Shown here: in pieces, positions 1-6,119 of the stretch
Position numbering within the stretch: the first letter of the stretch is position 1
Layout: each line of letters starts with the position of its first letter
DNA from: CAYHGV01 sp964356135
Lineage (GTDB): Bacteria; Hydrothermota; Tepidihabitantia; CAYHGV01
Direction: 5' to 3'
Assembly (NCBI GenBank): GCA_964356135.1
Contig: CAYHGV010000063.1
Location: 1 to 17,932 of the forward strand
Length of the DNA: 17,932 nucleotides
Program-made: the position numbers and the translations under genes
The notes under the pieces: generated by a model
Told to the model about the DNA's origin: nothing
The model's input: only the letters and a program-made list of their open reading frames with translations
Databases searched by the model: none

Positions 1-1
1 A

Positions 2-1174
2 ACTCCCGGTGGCTATACGAGCACCCGTAATCTCACTGGTCTTGCAGCCGGGGCGACCTACCAGGTGCTCTTTGCCGGCTGGACTACACCGCTTGCCGCC
101 GGTGTCACCTACACGATGACCGTCACCGCTCTACCCAGCACCAATCCGCCTGATGTCAATCCTGCCAACAACACGAAGACAAAGTCAATTTTCGCCTACG
201 GCGATGTCGGCGTGTTCGAAGCGCACTACCCGGTCGACGAAGTCTATGTCGACACCGACATCTATCCGGTGGTGATGCTGCGTAACTTCACCGCGGGCAC
301 GACCGAAGGCTTCAATGTCACCATCCAGGCAGAAGACGAAGGCGGTGGTGTCGTCTACGAAGACGTAACGGCAACCGCCAGCATGGCACCGAACCAGGAC
401 CGAGAATTCTATGCCAGCTCTGCCTGGCACACGCCGGATGAAGTGGGCAAGCACTTCATCATCCATGCGTTCAGCCAGTTGCCGGGCGACTGCAAACCGA
501 CGAACGACCAGCTCGACTGGGAGGTCGTGACCGTAGCCAAGCCGGGTTCGGACGTCCGGCCAAAATCGATCGACTCGCCCGCCAATATCGTTGCAGGAAA
601 TCCCTACATACCGAAAGCGACGGTCGAAAACCCGGGCACCAGTGCTGCCACCTTCTGGACCTTCTGCACGATCGACGCCGGTTTATTCAAAGCCGCATAT
701 TCAGACAGCATCCTGGTCTCTAACCTTGGAGCTGGGGCTAACCAGCCGCTCACCTTCAAAGACTGGACTGCAGAAGCCGGTTCGTTCGTCTTAACTGTCC
801 GGACCGCGCTTGCCGGTGACGAGCATCCGGAGAACGACATTGCCACCCTCCAGCTGACCTCGACCGGTATCAACGAATCGAGCGAACTGATGCCGACCGT
901 TTTTTGCTTGCAGTCGACGAGACCCAATCCCTTCTACTCGACGACCGAAATCCGCTACGGCCTGCCCGCAACAAGCCGAATTTACCTTTCAATCTATGAT
1001 ATCACGGGCAAACTGATGAAGACACTCGTCAAGGGAACCGAGCGCTACGGTTACCACACAATCATCTGGAACGGAACGGACAACGCCGGCAGACACTTGA
1101 GCGCCGGCCTCTACTTCATCCGGTTTGAAGCACCGTCCTACACCGCAACCCGAAAACTGATTTTCATGCGATAA
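2..1174 (+). CDS. Secreted cell-surface protein, 3' part, with C-terminal sorting domain (5' end outside window)
   Basis: The frame is open to the left edge, so only the last ~390 residues are seen and the true start is missing. The visible part is a string of beta-sandwich repeats of the CARDB/Ig-like kind, with recurring 'NP.NN' and 'DVGV'/'DVRPKSI' starts and evenly spaced hydrophobic strands. It ends in a ~90-residue FlgD-like/type IX secretion sorting domain: RPNPFYSTTEIRYGLP, then IYDITGKLMKTL, WNGTDNAGRHLSAGLYF and a basic end RKLIFMR. In this family the end domain directs export and anchoring and is removed or modified at the surface. It is the same domain type that ends the protein at 3710-5920. 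The gene finishes 19 nt before a strong intrinsic terminator. The catalytic or binding part, if any, lies upstream of the window, so the specific role cannot be given. Confidence 0.85.
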   Translation, partial: TPGGYTSTRNLTGLAAGATYQVLFAGWTTPLAAGVTYTMTVTALPSTNPPDVNPANNTKTKSIFAYGDVGVFEAHYPVDEVYVDTDIYPVVMLRNFTAGTTEGFNVTIQAEDEGGGVVYEDVTATASMAPNQDREFYASSAWHTPDEVGKHFIIHAFSQLPGDCKPTNDQLDWEVVTVAKPGSDVRPKSIDSPANIVAGNPYIPKATVENPGTSAATFWTFCTIDAGLFKAAYSDSILVSNLGAGANQPLTFKDWTAEAGSFVLTVRTALAGDEHPENDIATLQLTSTGINESSELMPTVFCLQSTRPNPFYSTTEIRYGLPATSRIYLSIYDITGKLMKTLVKGTERYGYHTIIWNGTDNAGRHLSAGLYFIRFEAPSYTATRKLIFMR

Positions 1175-1193
1175 CGGCCCCACGATAAATTTC

Positions 1194-1222
1194 AGGGCGG
1201 GCTTTATGCCCGCCCTTTTTTT
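1194..1222 (+). terminator. Intrinsic terminator after the surface protein
   Basis: A perfect 9-bp stem (AGGGCGGGC, 1194-1202, with GCCCGCCCT, 1208-1216) encloses a 5-nt TTTAT loop and is followed directly by a T tract (1216-1222). This is a textbook rho-independent terminator placed 20 nt after the stop codon. Confidence 0.93.
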
Positions 1223-1224
1223 CT

Positions 1225-1260
1225 TTTCGTAATTTAGTGCTTTTATCCATTTCGTGATAT
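1225..1260. repeat. Partial copy of the TTTCGTG intergenic repeat
   Basis: The stretch reads TTTCGTAATTTAGTGC, then TTTTATCC, then ATTTCGTGATAT. It closely matches the right half of the elements at 11541-11578 and 13455-13490 (TTTCGTGCTTTTAATCCTTTCGTGATAA), with a few changes. No left arm with TATCACGAA is seen here, so it is a half or decayed copy. It sits between the terminator and the protease promoter. Confidence 0.6.
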
Positions 1261-1290
1261 GACTATTTTTTAGTGATTTCAAATTCTCTG

Positions 1291-1319
1291 TTGACATTTC
1301 CTACTTTTCGATTTATTTT
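1291..1319 (+). promoter_or_regulatory. Sigma70-type promoter of the protease gene
   Basis: TTGACA (1291-1296) is followed by a 17-bp spacer and TATTTT (1314-1319). The predicted start of transcription is near 1326, which leaves a ~15-nt leader holding the Shine-Dalgarno AGGAGG just before the ATG at 1341. Confidence 0.72.
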
Positions 1320-1340
1320 GAACCTCAGTAGGAGGTGACT

Positions 1341-2342
1341 ATGTTTTACGAAAGGCAGAGAGAAAAGGTGATAAAAAAGGCGCTCAAGGCGAAACACGAG
1401 CTCGAAAAAGCCTTCCTCATTCCAGGAATGGAGGTGATCGCCCTTGAGGCAGGACCACCCGGTCTTGAAAACATCATCGGCATGGGCATCGGCGAAAAGG
1501 TGAGGCGCAATCTTCCCACCGGTGAACTGGCAATCAAGGTCTATGTGGTTGAAAAACTACCCAAGGCAATGGTTCATAACCAGGCGCTGATTCCTGAAGA
1601 GTACAAGGGATTCAAAACCGACATCGAAGAGGTAGGAGAAATCAAAGCACTGAGAAATACCCGCTGCTATCGCCCCGCCACGGGCGGAGTCTCGGTTGGT
1701 CACAGCAAAGTCACGGCGGGCACTTTCGGCTGCCTGGTTAAAATAAAAGGCAAGACCCATATCCTGAGCAACAACCATGTCCTGGCAAACTCAAACGATG
1801 GCAAACCCGGCGACTTCATTCTCCAACCTGGCGCCTATGACGGCGGCAGGCACGACGACAGCACCCACCCCGGTGAAACCTGCAAAAATCCCGACCACTG
1901 CATTGGGGTGCTTGCAAAATTCGTACCGATAGACTTTTCCGGCAAGCGGAATACGGTTGACGCCGCAGTCGCATTGCCCTTTGACAAGAACCTTGTTCGC
2001 GCGGAAATTCTCAATATCGGCAGGGTCAAGGGTATCGTCAAGGCAGAGCGCAATTCTTTCGTCAAAAAGTCAGGCCGGACTACCCAGCTCACCCAAGGCG
2101 TAATTACCGATACCCACGGCTCGTTCTGGATAAATTACGACACCTACCGGGCGCTGTTTGCCGACCAGATTGTGGTGCGCGGGCTCGGCACAAAACCTTT
2201 CAGCGACGGCGGCGACTCCGGTTCTCTGGTCGTGGACGGTAAAAATCGGGCAATCGGACTCCTCTTTGCCGGTTCAGCGGCTGCAACCATCGTCAACAAA
2301 ATCGAAAATGTCCTGAAGGCACTGAAAGCAAAAATCGCATAA
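1341..2342 (+). CDS. Trypsin-fold serine protease with N-terminal domain
   Basis: Protein of 333 residues with a chymotrypsin/trypsin-type triad readable in order: His146 in LSNNHVLA, Asp207 in NTVDAAVALP and Ser293 in SDGGDSGSLVV. A KKSGRTTQLTQGVI strand lies between the Asp and the Ser, as in bacterial relatives of the NAL1-like trypsin-fold group. Residues ~25-102 form a separate alpha/beta module (GMGIGE, IKVYVVEKLP, IPEEYKGF, IEEVGEIKAL) that looks like a pro-domain or regulatory domain. No signal peptide or membrane segment is visible, so it is probably cytoplasmic. The ATG at 1341 is chosen because AGGAGG (1330-1335) lies 5 nt upstream; a GTG at 1335 overlaps that site. The gene 2549-2779 encodes the N-terminal module alone. 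The fold and triad are clear; the substrate is unknown and no named gene is claimed. Confidence 0.85.
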   Translation: MFYERQREKVIKKALKAKHELEKAFLIPGMEVIALEAGPPGLENIIGMGIGEKVRRNLPTGELAIKVYVVEKLPKAMVHNQALIPEEYKGFKTDIEEVGEIKALRNTRCYRPATGGVSVGHSKVTAGTFGCLVKIKGKTHILSNNHVLANSNDGKPGDFILQPGAYDGGRHDDSTHPGETCKNPDHCIGVLAKFVPIDFSGKRNTVDAAVALPFDKNLVRAEILNIGRVKGIVKAERNSFVKKSGRTTQLTQGVITDTHGSFWINYDTYRALFADQIVVRGLGTKPFSDGGDSGSLVVDGKNRAIGLLFAGSAAATIVNKIENVLKALKAKIA

Positions 2343-2367
2343 TGAAGACTACGGGAGAATCTAAGAT

Positions 2368-2526
2368 AGCATTGATTCAGACTGATGAATACTGAAATTA
2401 ATGTATAACCTAACTCTGTTTACCTCAGTATTCCTCAGTTTACCTCAATGCTTAAAGAAAAGGATAGCAGCAGTGATGCAAACCGAAAAGAAATTAGCTT
2501 TGAAAAAATCTGTTTACATCAATGCT
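2368..2526. repeat. MITE-like palindromic element, AGCATTGAT family
   Basis: A core of 85 bp (2368-2452) has perfect ends AGCATTGA / TCAATGCT and a nested perfect pair GAATACTGA (2387-2395) / TCAGTATTC (2425-2433). A second right end, ATCAATGCT (2518-2526), pairs over 9 bp with AGCATTGAT at 2368-2376, so the right half seems duplicated. The phrase GTTTACATCAATGCTTA recurs at 15697-15713 inside a related element (15607-15710). No protein is encoded. This element fills the 2343-2548 gap. Confidence 0.7.
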
Positions 2527-2548
2527 TATATCAGTATTCTCTGAACCA

Positions 2549-2779
2549 ATGAAGGAGAAAACTCGGATCGAAAAGGTCAAAGAAAAATACGAAGCCCAGT
2601 TGATGAGTCACAACGGCGTGGTCGGCGTCGGAATCGGAGAACGACCCGGGGGCAAGCTTTGCATTAAGGTTTATGTCAAAGAATTTCTTCCCGAAATCGT
2701 AAAAGAAATTCCTCAGAAACTCGAAGGTTTCCGGGTAGAGATTGAACAAACAGGAGAAATTAAACCGCTTAAACCGTAA
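2549..2779 (+). CDS. Small protein: solo copy of the protease N-terminal domain
   Basis: A 76-residue protein whose whole length matches the N-terminal module of the protease just upstream. GVVGVGIGE, KLCIKVYVKEFLPE, IPQKLEGF and IEQTGEIKPL line up with GMGIGE, ELAIKVYVVEKLPK, IPEEYKGF and IEEVGEIKAL. It has no trypsin-fold part and stops cleanly at GEIKPLKP, exactly where the protease domain would begin. The start is uncertain: ATG 2549 is chosen because the earlier ATG at 2522 lies inside the AGCATTGAT repeat, and neither has a clear Shine-Dalgarno site. It could be an inhibitor or partner in trans, a free pro-domain, or the remnant of a duplicated protease gene. That it is a paralogue of the domain is well supported; any role is inference. 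Confidence 0.65.
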   Translation: MKEKTRIEKVKEKYEAQLMSHNGVVGVGIGERPGGKLCIKVYVKEFLPEIVKEIPQKLEGFRVEIEQTGEIKPLKP

Positions 2780-2812
2780 TGGCTGGTTAAAAAGTTAAAT
2801 AGTTAAATGGTT

Positions 2813-2843
2813 CGGCTCGGACCGAAACGGTCCGTTCGAGCCG
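2813..2843. repeat. GC-rich hairpin inserted in GTTAAATG tandem repeats
   Basis: CGGCTCG plus GACCG (2813-2824) pair with CGGTC (2828-2832) and CGAGCCG (2837-2843), with an AAA loop and a CGTT bulge. AATGGTT lies directly on both sides, and the flanks carry GTTAAAT units (2794-2808 and 2849-2856). This suggests a short palindrome that entered an AT-rich tandem repeat. A related ACCGAACGGT palindrome lies at 17745-17779. Confidence 0.6.
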
Positions 2844-2882
2844 CAATGGTTAAATGGAAGGTGAGAAAAAAAGGAGGTTTGA

Positions 2883-3383
2883 ATGCAATTTACAACTCTC
2901 TTAATGGTTTTCGGATTGGGTTGTGTCGGCGGTATAACCCTCGACCTGATCCAATTCAAAGGTGGATTGGAAATGCCGAACTGCTACCGAAAGGGCGAAC
3001 CGGTGAACGGCGAAGCAAAAAAATGCTTCTTCGACTTAGGCTTTGTTGCCGAACTCCTGATTGGAGGAGTAGCGGCACTGGTCGTTTTCGGGCTTAACCC
3101 GGGCGAAACCCTGCTCCGGCTGATGGCGTTTTCCCTCCTCGCCGGAATTGGCGGCGGCGGCCTGCTGCTTTCGTTTGTCAACGCCGCTCTTGCCAAACAG
3201 GCACAGGCGGCTTCTAAGCTTTACCGTGCAAAACTGAGCGATGTCCTGCGAATGGTTAAAATGGTTACTAAAAAACCCCGATCAGAACCTCGCTCGGTTC
3301 GCAATTTAGAGATTGTCTATGACCAGCTTACACTGATTGCCGACAGCTTAAAGGAATTTGAAGAACCGCAAGAAAATTGCTGA
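2883..3383 (+). CDS. Small membrane protein of unknown function, three predicted helices
   Basis: 166 residues. Three hydrophobic, glycine-rich segments are visible: about 1-23 (LLMVFGLGCVGGITLDLI), 50-71 (FVAELLIGGVAALVVFGL) and 77-101 (LMAFSLLAGIGGGGLLLSFV). A charged, partly helical tail of ~65 residues follows (rich in K/R, then E near the end) and is probably cytoplasmic. A short polar region with two Cys (CYRKGEP and KKCFF) lies between helices 1 and 2. The start is well set: AAGGAGG at 2871-2877, 5 nt before the ATG. It is third in the plus-strand group after the protease and the solo domain, so a membrane platform for them is possible. I do not recognise the family and no enzyme motif is visible. 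Confidence 0.8.
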   Translation: MQFTTLLMVFGLGCVGGITLDLIQFKGGLEMPNCYRKGEPVNGEAKKCFFDLGFVAELLIGGVAALVVFGLNPGETLLRLMAFSLLAGIGGGGLLLSFVNAALAKQAQAASKLYRAKLSDVLRMVKMVTKKPRSEPRSVRNLEIVYDQLTLIADSLKEFEEPQENC

Positions 3384-3589
3384 AACCGCAATCGGGTTAT
3401 TGAGAATGTCAATAATGAAGTAAAACCAAAAGAACTCAAAAGAGGGAATTGAAAAGCCCTATTTCAAAAAGTACAAAAAAGGCTTAAAAAGCATTGATTT
3501 TATTGCTTTTAATGATCATTTGTGGCTTCAACTACCTTTCTCTGTACCCTCGCTGGTTATTTTTTTAGGGCTCTCTCTCCAAAAAAACC
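3384..3589. other. Intergenic region with weak inverted repeats
   Basis: No gene is seen here. AAAAGCA (3487-3493) and TGCTTTT (3504-3510) form a 7-bp hairpin around an AGCATTGAT motif. AGCCCTA (3455-3461) pairs with TAGGGCT (3566-3572), which may bound another decayed ~118-bp element. No convincing terminator follows the membrane-protein gene. Confidence 0.4.
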
Positions 3590-3617
3590 TTGACAAATCC
3601 TTAAAATACCTTATATT
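3590..3617 (+). promoter_or_regulatory. Sigma70-type promoter of the VCBS-repeat gene
   Basis: TTGACA (3590-3595), a 16-bp spacer and TATATT (3612-3617). The predicted transcript has a ~85-nt leader before the ATG at 3710. Confidence 0.72.
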
Positions 3618-3709
3618 TTAGCGAACTAAGAGGGTTGAAGGTCGGCTTGCGATAGTCGGCTTTTGACTGAGGAAAGAGAGAGATAAATGACGACTGAAAA
3701 GGAGGAGCT

Positions 3710-5920
3710 ATGTTTTCTAAGGTGGTAACTATGATCAGCCTCTGCCTGATGATAGAGGTAACCGAGGCGATGCAGGAGGTTTTCCAGACCGACTGGCATG
3801 AAGGATACGGCATGATCGGACCGGTAACCGACTGGGGAACCAAGTTTAATTCTTCAACCAACATAAATTATCTCTATGAGTGGGGCAGAATATCGCTGGC
3901 GGCTGATGTCTCGCCATCCCCAATCAAACACCATATCGGCGACCTCCCAACGGTCAGGGATATCCATGTCGGCGATGTAGAGAAAGACGGAGACCTCGAT
4001 GTCATAGTGTTATCTCACGGCAGTGGTATCCATGTATTTATCAATGACGGCTCGGGGAATTTTTCCCATCCGGCGGATAACCCCAGAGTTCCTTGGGGCT
4101 CGTACGAATTCAACACCGCTGATCTTGACCAGGATGGCGATGTTGATATCATTGGCGACTACGACGGGGATAACTGCATTTATTGGTGGGAGAACGACGG
4201 AACCGGCCATTTTACCAATCATAAAATAGGGTATCAGTATCAGGCTGACGGTGTGGGGGTGGCCGATTTTGATTCGGACGGAGACCTCGACCTGGTGGCA
4301 AGTGCCTGGGATGCCAATACCCCCCTCTCCTGGTGGGAAAATGATGGTCACATGAATTTCACCCAACATCAAATATTAACCTCTTATAACAACGGTTCAC
4401 TTTCAGGCTATCAACCGGTGGGAGATTTTAATGACAACGGTTATCCGGACTTTATTTGCAGCAATCCGTCTGGACCGGGTGGTTTTGATCTCTGGTTCAA
4501 TAATGGTGGGTTGCCGCTATCGTTCACCAAAACTAACTTGGCAAATGGCTATTATTCCTATTTCCAATGGGTTATTGACATGGATAAAGATGACGACCTC
4601 GATATTATCGCATCGACTGCCCGGCAGAGCACGAATAACCAACTGGATTGGTGGGAGAACGATAATGCCGTTTTCACTCAGCATACGATAAAGAACAATT
4701 ATGCCCCGGGTATAAGTTCGGCGGCATATGTTGGAAACGGAGTTACCGGAGTAGATTTAAATGTCGACGGCAACATCGATATCGTAATGGCGGATCACGG
4801 TGGTAACGGACTTGATTGGTGGGAGAATACGGGCAATCAAAACTTCATCCGCCATACCTTTGCCCCGGGATACAACGGAGCGTATGCGGTCTGGATCGGC
4901 GATATCGACCGGGATGGTTTTATTGACATCGTGAGCGATGCATCCAATACTGGTTCGGTTGACTGGTGGGATATGATCGAAGGGTTCTATTCTCCTGGCG
5001 AGCTCGTCTCATCTATCATCGATATTGATATCGAAGCCAAATGGTCTGTGATTGCCTGGAACGCAACTACCCCACCTGGCACCTCAGTTGAATTCCAGGT
5101 TCGGGGGGGATATAGCCCTACCGATATGCGAGAATGGAGTTCACCGATCATCCAGACCGGCACTGACTTGAGTAATTATATCTATGACTACTACCGCTAC
5201 ATCCAGTATAAAGTAATTCTGAAAACCACCGACCCCCAGTATACTCCTTTACTATACGATGTCTCGTTCTCGTATGGTTATTCTGACATCGGGTTAGTGT
5301 CAATCATAGCCCCAGCCGACACTATCACCGCCCAGAGCATCGTAGTGCCGAAGGCAGCAATCAAAAACTTCAGCCCGCTCAGTGATGCCGAAGACTTTCT
5401 CGTAGTCTGCCGGATCGATTCTACCGACACCCAAGTTTACGCCGATACCGTGCGTGTCGATTATCTCCCTCCCTTCGATACCCTCACGGTTAACTTTACA
5501 CCGTGGTCAGTAGGCGGCTCTGGAACACCCTATCAGGTCGCCTTCTTTACCGCGCTCGACGATGACCAGGACATCTCTAACGATACGCTTAAAAAGATTG
5601 TCACCCCTACTGCCACCGTTGCCGAGATCCCTGCTCCCATTATGGTTAACGGTCTATCCCTGCATAGCTCTAATCCGGTAAATGCTGGGCTCGAAATCTT
5701 CTACCAGTTATCGGAATTATGCCCGATGAGTCTATGCATCTATGACGTCAATGGTCGGCTGGTTCGCACTCTCGCCACCGGGCTTAAAGGTCCGGGAAAG
5801 GAAAAATTAACCTGGGATAGGAAAGGAGATAATGGCAGAACGGTTGATGCCGGTATCTACTTCCTCCGGTTAGATACAAAGACCTCTTCGATAACAAAGA
5901 AAATCGTAGTAATACAATAG
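3710..5920 (+). CDS. Secreted FG-GAP/VCBS beta-propeller protein with C-terminal sorting domain
   Basis: 736 residues. A short signal-like N-terminus (MFSKVVTMISLCLMIEVTEA, likely cut after residue 20) is followed by about seven FG-GAP/VCBS blades near residues 86, 135, 182, 237, 288, 346 and 396. Most carry a calcium-loop motif such as DVEKDGDLD, DLDQDGDVD, DFDSDGDLD or DIDRDGFID, and several end in a conserved WWENDG/WWENTG turn. Residues ~430-640 look like Ig/beta-sandwich domains. The last ~90 residues are a FlgD-like/type IX sorting domain (SSNPVNAGLEIFYQL, IYDVNGRLVRTLATG, DAGIYFLRLD). FG-GAP propellers usually bind ligands or partners at the surface; none can be named. The start follows AAGGAGG at 3699-3705. 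It appears monocistronic. Confidence 0.9.
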   Translation: MFSKVVTMISLCLMIEVTEAMQEVFQTDWHEGYGMIGPVTDWGTKFNSSTNINYLYEWGRISLAADVSPSPIKHHIGDLPTVRDIHVGDVEKDGDLDVIVLSHGSGIHVFINDGSGNFSHPADNPRVPWGSYEFNTADLDQDGDVDIIGDYDGDNCIYWWENDGTGHFTNHKIGYQYQADGVGVADFDSDGDLDLVASAWDANTPLSWWENDGHMNFTQHQILTSYNNGSLSGYQPVGDFNDNGYPDFICSNPSGPGGFDLWFNNGGLPLSFTKTNLANGYYSYFQWVIDMDKDDDLDIIASTARQSTNNQLDWWENDNAVFTQHTIKNNYAPGISSAAYVGNGVTGVDLNVDGNIDIVMADHGGNGLDWWENTGNQNFIRHTFAPGYNGAYAVWIGDIDRDGFIDIVSDASNTGSVDWWDMIEGFYSPGELVSSIIDIDIEAKWSVIAWNATTPPGTSVEFQVRGGYSPTDMREWSSPIIQTGTDLSNYIYDYYRYIQYKVILKTTDPQYTPLLYDVSFSYGYSDIGLVSIIAPADTITAQSIVVPKAAIKNFSPLSDAEDFLVVCRIDSTDTQVYADTVRVDYLPPFDTLTVNFTPWSVGGSGTPYQVAFFTALDDDQDISNDTLKKIVTPTATVAEIPAPIMVNGLSLHSSNPVNAGLEIFYQLSELCPMSLCIYDVNGRLVRTLATGLKGPGKEKLTWDRKGDNGRTVDAGIYFLRLDTKTSSITKKIVVIQ

Positions 5921-5944
5921 AAACCGGAGAGTCTGTCTAAAAAA

Positions 5945-6065
5945 TCATTGCGGATTCGACCCGTATCACAGCGGGCGATGTAATGCGAAAGCGAAGGGGT
6001 CGTGGTTTCCTGTTCACCTGTGTCGCGTCCATACTCTAATTTGGACGCGCCGCATAACGCAATGA
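5945..6065. repeat. Nested inverted-repeat element between two converging genes
   Basis: The outer arms are TCATTGCG (5945-5952) and CGCAATGA (6058-6065). Inside are CGACCC (5957-5962) with GGGTCG (5997-6002), and an 8-bp hairpin CGCGTCCA (6024-6031) / TGGACGCG (6042-6049). It could be a mobile palindromic element or a structured RNA. There is no U tract, so it is not a standard terminator. The rest of the 5921-6119 gap shows nothing clear. Confidence 0.5.
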
Positions 6066-6119
6066 CAACGGATACCTTCGGTTAATCAAAAAACTCTTTT
6101 ATTCCAAAGACTCTGGGTT

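Noticed and set aside
1335..1340. GTG start for the protease gene
   Set aside because: It overlaps the Shine-Dalgarno sequence itself; the ATG at 1341 has ideal spacing.
2807..3097. 96-codon plus-strand frame overlapping the membrane protein start
   Set aside because: It begins inside the GTTAAATG/palindrome repeat and is basic and low in structure, while the overlapping frame at 2883 has a perfect ribosome site and clear helices.
4010..4372. 120-codon minus-strand frame within the VCBS gene
   Set aside because: It is antisense to well-formed FG-GAP blades; its open frame follows from the repeated codon pattern.
5945..6065. tRNA-like cloverleaf
   Set aside because: The stems do not match tRNA arm lengths; there is no TTCRA loop and no acceptor stem.
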